Origin: Rugamonas aquatica
Lineage (GTDB): Bacteria; Pseudomonadota; Gammaproteobacteria; Burkholderiales; Burkholderiaceae_D
Length of the DNA stretch: 64,000 nt
Direction of reading: 5' to 3'
Assembly (NCBI RefSeq): GCF_009380215.1
Contig: NZ_WHUG01000008.1
Span: forward strand, 62,001 to 126,000
The position numbers and the translations under genes are program-made. The notes beneath the pieces were generated by a model that was not told the origin of the DNA, ran no database searches, and saw nothing but the letters and a program-made list of their open reading frames with translations. Below, one piece after another: positions 25,754 through 32,664 of the stretch; position 1 is the first letter of the stretch, and each line of letters begins with the position of its first letter.

Positions 25754-25981
25754 ATGAAATCAGTGCCTTGTCCGTGTTGCGCCAAAGAGTTATATGCAAC
25801 GGCCCAAATTGAAGGGCCATATTTCGGTAAAGTTAGCGGACCTCCGCTTGAGCAAGATGCGGAAGGTCCGTATATGATTTGCTCGCATTGCTCGTGCCGA
25901 ATTAGCTTTATGGGAAGCGGTCAACTCATGCTTTCTCCCGCTCAAAAATGCAGCAAGCATGCGGAGAGAGCCGGTGCCTAA
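25754..25981 (+). CDS. Small Cys-rich zinc-ribbon-like protein
   Basis: The 75-residue product MKSVPCPCCAKELYATAQ ... MICSHCSCRISFMGSG ends in CSKHAERAGA. Cys pairs CPCC and CSHC are spaced like a small zinc ribbon. ATG 25754 has GGGAGAAAGAGTT upstream; the array element at 25713-25733 excludes the earlier in-frame start at 25694. The function is unknown. Confidence 0.6.
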   Translation: MKSVPCPCCAKELYATAQIEGPYFGKVSGPPLEQDAEGPYMICSHCSCRISFMGSGQLMLSPAQKCSKHAERAGA

Positions 25982-26120
25982 CGTACAAAGGCTGCCGTAA
26001 AAAAAATTCAGACACTATGAAATCAAATCCATCTCATAAAACCGTTGGCGCGAAATCCGTTCGATAAATATCAAAGTAAGAAATTTCCTTAATAGTTCAT
26101 TCAAGAAAATTAATATAGAA

Positions 26121-27155
26121 ATGTCGCCTACCACTACTAAAGCTCCGCCCGCCCCAAAGAAAACAAAAAAACCCACTGCTAAAGTTCCGCCTCCGCAAAA
26201 AAAACCAAAGAAGGTTAGAACAGAAATTCCGCGAGATGTTGCAGCGCGTGTTCAGTTTTTTTCTGATCGAATTTGCTGTGTTTGCCGTCTGCCTGATAAG
26301 CCAATCCAGATTCATCACATTGACGACAATCCAGACAATCATGCCGATGTTAACTTAGCCGTATTATGCTTGGATTGTCATAATGAGACTATGATTCGTG
26401 GCGGATTTAGTCGAAAACTAGATGCTGATCAAGTGATTCTTTATCGGAATGACTGGCATCAGATTGTAAAGAATTCGCGAGCAAGCAATCATGATTCGCA
26501 TAATGAGGACGAATCGCTATTCGACATTACATATGCAACAACTATCGCTGAAATTTATCGAGAAGATGAAAACTTTGAAGCTTTAGCACGCCACTATCAT
26601 GCTTTGGGAAATAATGAGCTTAGGGATAAGTACGTAGAGAAAGCGATAGCGGTAGGCTGTGATGCGGCAACTCATGTGTATCTTCGGAGTATTCAGAAGA
26701 AGACAGAAATTATTCCTGAAGACGTTTTGAAACAACGTTTAAGCGAACTCGAAGATAAGAAGTGGATTCTTGCAAAGGCGCGTTTTTTTAAACATATCGG
26801 GGATCCGCTTGCCGCTACTTCTGACTATCTGGAGGGAATTTCAACTCGTCTTCAAGAGAAGAGGTATTTCACCGCAGCGTACTATCTTAAAGAACTTGCC
26901 GAGTCTGGACTTATAGAGCGACTCTTTGAGCTAGCATTGCACGATGCCGAAAAACGGAATGACCTTTGGTGGCAGGTGCGTGCACTCGAAGAATTAGGCC
27001 GCTATGACGATTCCCGAGACCTCGTTCTACAGAACGAGAAGGCGATATTAGAAAGCGAAAATAATCTGTTATTCCGAGAGTTGCTTGCTTTAGCCAAAGG
27101 AGATCGCATAGGTTGGTTAAATGCACGAAAGGCGCTGGCTGGCACTGGCAACTGA
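26121..27155 (+). CDS. HNH-domain protein with helical repeat C-terminus
   Basis: The 344-residue product has a Lys/Pro/Ala-rich N-terminal tail (residues 1-32). An HNH-type zinc module follows: Cys52-x2-Cys55, IQIHHIDDNPDNH (His65/His66), NLAVLC Asn78, and Cys83-x2-Cys86-His. The remaining 220 residues are all-helical with TPR-like pairs (AEIYREDENFEALARHY, AAYYLKELAESGLIERL). HNH nucleases joined to helical sensor regions are common in anti-phage systems. It is the largest, most AT-rich cargo gene and lies last before the right island end. Nuclease activity and a defence role are inferred. Confidence 0.75.
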   Translation: MSPTTTKAPPAPKKTKKPTAKVPPPQKKPKKVRTEIPRDVAARVQFFSDRICCVCRLPDKPIQIHHIDDNPDNHADVNLAVLCLDCHNETMIRGGFSRKLDADQVILYRNDWHQIVKNSRASNHDSHNEDESLFDITYATTIAEIYREDENFEALARHYHALGNNELRDKYVEKAIAVGCDAATHVYLRSIQKKTEIIPEDVLKQRLSELEDKKWILAKARFFKHIGDPLAATSDYLEGISTRLQEKRYFTAAYYLKELAESGLIERLFELALHDAEKRNDLWWQVRALEELGRYDDSRDLVLQNEKAILESENNLLFRELLALAKGDRIGWLNARKALAGTGN

Positions 27156-27538
27156 AAACTTATTTCCAAGGGCGATGAAGGGAACTATTGAAAAGTAATA
27201 ATAGCCGCTTTGCTAGGCAAAGTTAGCTTCGAGGCCACAGGCGGCTTCGGGGCGAAAGCGGACCCAGCATTTGTAATGAAGTTATGTGGTTTTTTTAATT
27301 TTTTAAATTTTTATATGCGCCAGATATTTTATCTGCCTAATCAGTTCTGGCACTTCTTTATCGTTTGAAATAAAATAAATAAAGTGTATAAGAACGAGAA
27401 TTTCTGCTTTTATTCGAGGGAGCACTTGAGGGGGGGAGCTCCTTGTGGACCCAGCCCAAAGCTTGGATTCATCACGCTTCCAAGCCGATTTTCGATTCCG
27501 GCTCGGGCTCCATTCCTCTGCATCAGCTCATCACATTG
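27156..27538 (+). other. Right end of the island
   Basis: This 383-bp region has no supported gene. It contains a weak array element (27248-27263), then a very AT-rich stretch (27270-27410), then the GC-rich attR repeat. The composition change at about 27420 marks the likely island boundary. Confidence 0.55.
27491..27506 (+). repeat. Right attachment repeat (attR)
   Basis: TTCGATTCCGGCTCGG is identical to 12725-12740 in tRNA-Leu. The next bases (GCTCCATTCCTC) still resemble the tRNA end (AGCACCATTACCTC) with small gaps, as expected for a diverged attachment site. Confidence 0.75.
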
Positions 27539-28303
27539 CTAGCGATACTTGGCCAAAATCCCGCTCAGCACGCCGGTGTTAAGCAAACGGGTTTGCGCGT
27601 TGCTCAAGTCCCGCAGCGTCACGCTGCTGTATTTGGGGCGCGCGCAATACATGGAAAAACGGCTGACCACAACCGGGGTGAGCCGCAGCCCTTTAAGGGT
27701 AGGATCGGTCTTTTGTTGATACTCGAAGTCCAAGGTACGCATGACCATGAAATCGGTCCGTCCGGCCACTTGCTTGAGTAACGAGGACATTTCGTTGCTC
27801 GCATCGTCCCGTTTGGCGCGGCCATCGGCGAACAACGGGTCCAGGCTACGGTAGCTATAGCCGAGCACGGTTCCGATGCGCGCTCCGGATAGCTCATCTA
27901 TGCTTTCCACAGGCTTGCCGTTCAACGGGCCGATCAGACGTTCCTCGACATCGAAGAACGGGGCCGGCCAATCATACTGCTCGACCTGTTCGCTTGTGAG
28001 CCAATCAGGGCTGATGAAGCAACGCAAATCCACCAATTTTTGGGCCACCGCCATATCCTGGCGCTTGCGCGGCAACAGCACGTAAGCAGGCGTCCGTCCC
28101 AACTCCTTAGCCAGCGCATCCTGCCAATCCTTGGTGATGCCGGCAGCCAGTATCAAGCGCGCGTTCGGTCCCCGCTCCACCAGGCCAAACGGCATGGTGC
28201 GGTTCTCCAGCATGAGAAACCGGACAGGCTGAACCGCATGCGCGGACAGCATTGCAGCGGTGAACAAGGAGAAGACGCCTACAAGAAATTTACATCCACG
28301 CAT
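27539..28303 (-). CDS. Periplasmic substrate-binding protein-like (PBP2 type)
   Basis: The 254-residue product has a signal peptide (MRGCKFLVGVFSLFTAAMLSAHA). Its two-lobe pattern matches the SBP_bac_3 family without an associated transporter: MPFGLVERG near the N-terminus, then ELSGARIGTVLGYSYRSLDPLF and a C-terminal helix. Such orphan proteins are common in Oxalobacteraceae. ATG 28303 follows CAGGTTCTCA; a start 13 codons upstream would spoil the signal peptide. Its composition is intermediate. It lies just outside the right island repeat, reading towards it. Confidence 0.7.
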   Translation of the reverse strand: MRGCKFLVGVFSLFTAAMLSAHAVQPVRFLMLENRTMPFGLVERGPNARLILAAGITKDWQDALAKELGRTPAYVLLPRKRQDMAVAQKLVDLRCFISPDWLTSEQVEQYDWPAPFFDVEERLIGPLNGKPVESIDELSGARIGTVLGYSYRSLDPLFADGRAKRDDASNEMSSLLKQVAGRTDFMVMRTLDFEYQQKTDPTLKGLRLTPVVVSRFSMYCARPKYSSVTLRDLSNAQTRLLNTGVLSGILAKYR

Positions 28304-28502
28304 TGAGAACCTGCCCGCCAATTGAGATATGTGCCGAAGCACACATTATCAACGTCAGTCACTGTTTGCTAGTAGCGATATGCGGAAGCTGTCCCGCAAA
28401 TGCCACATGATTTCCTGTTGCGTGAGAATCTGTGACTTTTTCCGTGGGGCAGAATGATATGCTGCGCCCCGCATGAATTGATCACTTTTACTACTTGTAC
28501 CT

Positions 28503-29090
28503 ATGTTCTTTCAACGTCGTTCCATCCTTCTTATGGCGAGTTTCCTTGCGACGTGTGGTTTGTCGCCATCAATTTTTGCAGCTTCGGCACCTATGAACGA
28601 AAAAATATTTTGGCAGTTAATTGACGCAGTAAAAAATGAGGCGGGCATCCACATCGAGTCCAGACCGGCAGTTTTACAAAAGCATCTCTCATCACTCCGA
28701 CCCGAGGAAATTCAGGCCTTCCAGCAACGATACGAAGCTCTCCTGCTCGAAGCCAATAGCTGGAGTCTGTGGGGCGCGGCTTACCTCATGAACGAAGGAT
28801 GCTCCGACGATGGATTTAAGTACTTCCGTGACTGGCTGATTTCTGAAGGTGAAAAACGCTTCAAGGAAGCGGTTGCGAACCCTGACTCGCTGGCCTCGGT
28901 TGCGCGTCTCGACCATTTTGAACTTGAGCTATTCGGGTATGCCGCTCTGAAGGCATACGCCGCAAAGGGAGCAGGAGAGTTGGAGCGCGATTTCAAAGTG
29001 GAATATGCCGTCACCGCCGGACATGAATGGCTCGAATCGGAGTTGCCTCAGCTGTTTCCTGCGTTGGCCGCAAAATATACTGGAAAGTAG
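28503..29090 (+). CDS. DUF4240-domain protein, exported
   Basis: The 195-residue product has a signal peptide (MFFQRRSILLMASFLATCGL ... FAASA). The DUF4240 pattern follows: MNEKIFWQLIDAVKNE, SLWGAAYLMNEGCSDDGF and KYFRDWLISEGEKRF. Homologues are usually cytoplasmic, so the signal peptide is unusual. The role of the domain is unknown. It is monocistronic and ends at a bidirectional terminator. Confidence 0.8.
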   Translation: MFFQRRSILLMASFLATCGLSPSIFAASAPMNEKIFWQLIDAVKNEAGIHIESRPAVLQKHLSSLRPEEIQAFQQRYEALLLEANSWSLWGAAYLMNEGCSDDGFKYFRDWLISEGEKRFKEAVANPDSLASVARLDHFELELFGYAALKAYAAKGAGELERDFKVEYAVTAGHEWLESELPQLFPALAAKYTGK

Positions 29091-29110
29091 TTCGTTCATG
29101 AGACGGACAA

Positions 29111-29147
29111 AAAAAACCGCGCATCTCCAAGGAGAACGCGGTTTTTT
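29111..29147. terminator. Bidirectional terminator
   Basis: AAAAAACCGCG (29111-29121) pairs with CGCGGTTTTTT (29137-29147), with T-runs on both strands. It lies between the convergent DUF4240 and M13 genes. Confidence 0.9.
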
Positions 29148-29164
29148 CAATTTGAACTATCGCA

Positions 29165-31192
29165 TTACCACATGATCACGCGCTGCTCAGGCGGCAGGTA
29201 CATCGGATCGCCCGGCTTGATGTCGAACGCCTGATAGAAGCCAGGCTGGTTCATCACGGTGCCTTTCGCGCGGAACTCTCCCGGCGAATGCGGATCGCTC
29301 TTGATCTGGGCGATCGCCGCTTCAGGGCGCAGTTTGGCGCGCCACTTCATGGCGAAGCCGATATACAGACGCTGCTCGCCGGTCAGGCCGTCCAGCACCG
29401 GCGATGGCTTGCCGCCCAGCGAACGCTGATACGCCTGGTAGGTGATCGACAGACCGGAGTTGTCGCCGATGTTTTCACCCAGCGTCAGCTCGCCGTTGAT
29501 GAAGTAGCCCGGCACCGGGCTGTAAGCGCCGTATTGCTTGACCAGGCCGTTGGCGCGCGCCTTGAAGGCGGTGCGGTCTTCGGCAGTCCACCAGTTGCGC
29601 AGGCGGCCCTTGGCGTCGTACTGGCTGCCGGAGTCGTCGAAGGCGTGGCTGATCTCATGGCCGAAGGTGATGCCGAGCAGGCCGTAGTTGACCGCATCTT
29701 CAGCCTTCACGTTGAAGAACGGCGGCTGCAGAATCGCGGCCGGGATCGTGATCGCGTTCAGCGCAGGGCTGTAGCTGGCGTTGACGGTTTGCGGCGTCAT
29801 CGACCATTCGTCACGATCAACCGTCTTGCCCAGTTTTTCGAGGTTGCGCTGGCGGCTCCACACGCGCGCCGCGCGCACGTTGGCGATCAGGTCGTTCGGC
29901 TGGGTTTTCATGGCGCTGTAGTCGCGCCATTTTTCCGGATAGGCGATGTTCGGCTTCAGGGCCGCCAGCTTGAGCTGGGCTTCCTTCTTGGTCTCCGGAC
30001 CCATCCAGTCCAGCTTCTCGATGCCGTCCTTGAATGAGGCGACGAAGTTGTTGAACATGGCCATCACGCGCGGCTTGGTTTCCGGCGGCAGGTACATCTG
30101 CACATACAGTTTGCCGACCGCATCGCCCAGCGCGCCGTCGGTGAAGCGCAGGGCCAGTTGCCACATCGGTTCGCTTTGCGGGACGCCGCGCACCACCGTG
30201 CCTTCGAAGGCGAAGCGTTCCTTGACGGCTGCGCTGTCCAGATAGGATGCGTAGCTTTCGATAATGCGCCAGGTGAAGTAGCTCTTCCACGATTCCAGCG
30301 GGATGTTGGCCACGGTCTCGGAGAAGCCGCCGAGGAAGCTCGGCTGACGCACCACGGCCGACGATGCCTTGGTCGCGAGGCCGGCGGCGGCGAAGTATGC
30401 CTTCCAGTCAAAGGCCGGCGCCAGCGCGGTGAATTTGTCGAAGTCGACGCGGTTGTACGATTTGACCGGGTCGCGCATCTGCACGCGGGTCCATTGCGCT
30501 TCGGCCAAGCGGGTCTCGATGTCGAGGATCTGGGCGGCGTGGGCGACGGCCTCCTTGTCGCCGCTCATGGCCAGCATGGTCTCGATGTGCTGCTGGTACT
30601 TGGTGCGGACGGCCTTGAGCTTGGCGTCGTCGCCTTTGAGGTAATAGTCGCGGTCAGGCAGGCCCAGTCCGGACTGGCTGACGTTGACGGTGTAGTGCTC
30701 TGGATCCTGCGCATCGGCGGCGACGCCGGCCGAGAACGGCGTCTGGATGCCGTTGCGTTGCAGGTAGGCGAACAGCGCCGGCAAATCCTTCTTGTCCTTG
30801 ACGGCGGCCACGTGGGCCAGATCGGCCTGCAATGGCTTGAAGCCGGCGGCGTCGCGGGCTTTTTCGTTCATGAAGCTGGTGTACAGGTCGGCGATCTTGT
30901 GCGCGTCGCTGCCTGGCTTGCCCGGATTCTTGAGTGTGGCTTCGATCAGCGCGCGCAGCTGAACCTGCGCGGTTTCGCGCAATTCGATGTAGGTGCCCCA
31001 GGTCGATTTGTCGGCCGGGATGTCGGTGTTGCGGGTCCAGATGCCGTTGACGTAACCGTAGAAATCGTCCTGAGGACGTACCGCCGTATCCAGGGTTTTC
31101 AGATCGATGCCGGAGGTCTGCTGGGCGTGCAGCGATGGCGCGGAAAGGACGAGCAGGGCGCAGCAGGCGGCGCTGATAAGCGAACGTTTCAC
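29165..31192 (-). CDS. M13-family zinc metallopeptidase (PepO/neprilysin-like), exported
   Basis: The 675-residue product has a signal peptide (VKRSLISAACCALLVLSAPSLHA). M13 features follow: VRPQDDFYGYVNGIW near the N-terminus, zinc motif GHEISHAFDDSGSQYD (HExxH), ENIGDNSGL with the third ligand Glu and the ENxxD motif, and NQPGFYQAFDIKPGDPMY near the C-terminus, which ends RVIMW. The GTG at 31192 is chosen because AAAGGAATCTTC precedes it and gives a regular signal peptide. It should cleave oligopeptides in the periplasm. It is monocistronic. Confidence 0.93.
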   Translation of the reverse strand: MKRSLISAACCALLVLSAPSLHAQQTSGIDLKTLDTAVRPQDDFYGYVNGIWTRNTDIPADKSTWGTYIELRETAQVQLRALIEATLKNPGKPGSDAHKIADLYTSFMNEKARDAAGFKPLQADLAHVAAVKDKKDLPALFAYLQRNGIQTPFSAGVAADAQDPEHYTVNVSQSGLGLPDRDYYLKGDDAKLKAVRTKYQQHIETMLAMSGDKEAVAHAAQILDIETRLAEAQWTRVQMRDPVKSYNRVDFDKFTALAPAFDWKAYFAAAGLATKASSAVVRQPSFLGGFSETVANIPLESWKSYFTWRIIESYASYLDSAAVKERFAFEGTVVRGVPQSEPMWQLALRFTDGALGDAVGKLYVQMYLPPETKPRVMAMFNNFVASFKDGIEKLDWMGPETKKEAQLKLAALKPNIAYPEKWRDYSAMKTQPNDLIANVRAARVWSRQRNLEKLGKTVDRDEWSMTPQTVNASYSPALNAITIPAAILQPPFFNVKAEDAVNYGLLGITFGHEISHAFDDSGSQYDAKGRLRNWWTAEDRTAFKARANGLVKQYGAYSPVPGYFINGELTLGENIGDNSGLSITYQAYQRSLGGKPSPVLDGLTGEQRLYIGFAMKWRAKLRPEAAIAQIKSDPHSPGEFRAKGTVMNQPGFYQAFDIKPGDPMYLPPEQRVIMW

Positions 31193-31444
31193 GAAGATTC
31201 CTTTAATGTTAAAGAGCATGCCGGGACCAGGCATGCGACCCCAGATTATACTCGCCGGACAGTTTTGGTAAAGATGATTAAAAAACCATAAATCAGTGAA
31301 AGTCAAGCCGCTTTTGCAGGCACGCTACAGTCCAGTCCGCTATCGATTGTTATTATTTCGACAGCGTGCTATTGTTGACTTGCTGTGTTTTCAAAATGGC
31401 AATTATCTTTCAATACTATCAATAAACTACGAAACGGGGATATC

Positions 31445-32032
31445 ATGACGGTGAAATCTGCATTGAAGACTAGTGTGTTGGCCGGGCTGTTGGGTTTGGC
31501 GCTGCAAGCGCAGGCCGCGACGATCATTATGAATTTTGACGGCGTCACCTCCAACGCCGCGGTCAACGAGTTCTACAACGGCGGAACCGACGGCGCCGGC
31601 GCGTCGGGCGTGAATTACGGCGTTAGTTATCACGATTTCATTGCGACCGATGGTGCGTTCGGCCAGACCTCCTTGCCCAACCTGGCTTACAACGGTGCGG
31701 AGTTGGCTGTGGCCAACGTGGCGGCGGGTTTCACCAGCCTGTCGTTTACCTCCGGCGCGTTTACGACTGCCTATATGGACGTGTATTCGGGCCTGGGCGG
31801 CAGCGGAACGTTGCTGGGTTCGGTACAACTGGGCACCGATCCTTTCTCCTTTTCTGCTACTTCGGTGACGTTCAGCGGCGTCGCGCAGTCCTTCGTTTTG
31901 CGTGGCAACGCGAGCCAGGCGGGCATCGACGATGTGCAGATCACCACCGTGCCTGAACCCGAAACCTACGGCATGATGCTGGCCGGGTTGGCCCTGGTCG
32001 GCGTGGTCGCGCGGCGCAAGCAGCGCGCTTGA
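31445..32032 (+). CDS. PEP-CTERM anchored extracellular protein
   Basis: The 195-residue product has an N-terminal signal peptide (MTVKSALKTSVLAGLLGLALQAQA) and a beta-rich body with little charge. The C-terminal sorting signal VPEPETYGMMLAGLALVGVV is followed by ARRKQRA, the PEP-CTERM tripartite tail recognised by exosortase. Start 31445 follows GGGGATATC. Such proteins go to the surface or the exopolysaccharide matrix. It is single-gene, closed by a terminator. No exosortase gene is in the window. Confidence 0.88.
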   Translation: MTVKSALKTSVLAGLLGLALQAQAATIIMNFDGVTSNAAVNEFYNGGTDGAGASGVNYGVSYHDFIATDGAFGQTSLPNLAYNGAELAVANVAAGFTSLSFTSGAFTTAYMDVYSGLGGSGTLLGSVQLGTDPFSFSATSVTFSGVAQSFVLRGNASQAGIDDVQITTVPEPETYGMMLAGLALVGVVARRKQRA

Positions 32033-32049
32033 GCCCCCGCGCTCGCTAA

Positions 32050-32075
32050 AGCCGCCTGCGGGCGGCTTTTTTTTT
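32050..32075. terminator. Terminator between PEP-CTERM and Lrp genes
   Basis: GCCGCC TGCG GGCGGC (32051-32066) is followed by a nine-T run on the plus strand; it also lies just past the minus-strand Lrp stop. Confidence 0.85.
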
Positions 32076-32078
32076 CGC

Positions 32079-32546
32079 CTACAGCGGCAGCGCCGTTTCG
32101 TACTTCACCTCGCGCAGCGCCACGCTGGTGTTGACCTGCGATACGCCGTTCAGTTTGACCAGCACATTGTGCAGGAAGTCGTGATACGCATCCATGTCGG
32201 CCACGATGACCTTGACCATGTAGTCCGAACTGCCCGTGGTTTCGTAGCATTCCACCACTTCCGGCCGCAGCCGCATCGCTTCCTCGAACTGTTCGACCAC
32301 GCCTTCCGCATGCCGCAGCAGCGAGATGTGCAGCAGGCACACCACCGCCAACCCCAGCTTGCGGCGGTCGACCAGCGCGGTGTAGCGGACGATATAGCCG
32401 CTGTCTTCCAGCTCCTTCTGCCGGCGCCAGCACGGGCTGGCCGACATGCCGATCTTCTCTGCCAGTTCGTTCGATGAAATCCTGCCGTTTTTTTGCAGTT
32501 CGGCAAGGATTTTGACCGAGGCCGGGTCGATAGAAGTGTTTTTCAT
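32079..32546 (-). CDS. Lrp/AsnC-family transcriptional regulator
   Basis: The 155-residue product has an N-terminal winged HTH (ISSNELAEKIGMSASPCWRR) and a C-terminal RAM effector domain (ALREVKYETALPL end; YETTGSSDYMVKVIVADM). It is divergent from the indolepyruvate oxidoreductase gene with a 118-bp gap. Lrp-type regulators next to such genes typically sense the amino acid whose breakdown they control (aromatic or branched), so it probably regulates that neighbour. Confidence 0.92.
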   Translation of the reverse strand: MKNTSIDPASVKILAELQKNGRISSNELAEKIGMSASPCWRRQKELEDSGYIVRYTALVDRRKLGLAVVCLLHISLLRHAEGVVEQFEEAMRLRPEVVECYETTGSSDYMVKVIVADMDAYHDFLHNVLVKLNGVSQVNTSVALREVKYETALPL

Positions 32547-32664
32547 TTATTTGCTCGTTTTGAGAAAGATTTTCGCCATTCTAGCGCTGGAAATCGATGA
32601 GATAGAAATAATTTTTCGCCCCGTGCGGCATATCCTTCCTCATCAAAAAACCTATAACGAGACT
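32547..32664. promoter_or_regulatory. Divergent promoter region, regulator/oxidoreductase
   Basis: This 118-bp region between two divergent starts is AT-rich (TTTGCTCGTTTTGAGAAAGA, AATAATTTTTCG). It is the expected site for Lrp-type binding and autoregulation. No single operator is clear. Confidence 0.45.

Larger units (their letters stand above)
16511..27263 (+). repeat. Dispersed short element CGGCCAnnAGCGGAC, one per gene gap
   Basis: Copies read by eye: 16511-16525, 17161-17178, 17711-17728, 18095-18111 (divergent), 18551-18570, 19251-19270 (divergent), 20157-20176, 21381-21400, 21668-21687, 22178-22200, 22769-22790, 23104-23123, 23699-23718, 23923-23947, 24425-24445, 24879-24899, 25713-25733 and 27248-27263 (weak). 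The core is CGGCCA, 2-4 variable bases, then GCGGAC or GCTGCC, often followed by ATT. Most lie within about 80 bp after a stop codon, two starting at the stop itself. All point the same way as the genes. The GC-rich core contrasts with AT-rich neighbours. No copy was seen outside the island. Confidence 0.75.
12725..27506 (+). mobile_element. Integrative genomic island in tRNA-Leu
   Basis: The island is bounded by 16-bp identical direct repeats, one inside the tRNA T-arm/acceptor and one 14.8 kb downstream. It contains a P4-type tyrosine integrase next to the tRNA, an M20 lipoprotein, about 19 short plus-strand genes and a final HNH-domain gene. The cargo is visibly AT-richer than the flanks. 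No excisionase, transfer or replication gene is recognised, so it is probably an immobilised or helper-dependent island. The right boundary rests on the short repeat and the change in composition; genes at 27.5-29.1 kb are intermediate in composition. Confidence 0.75.
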
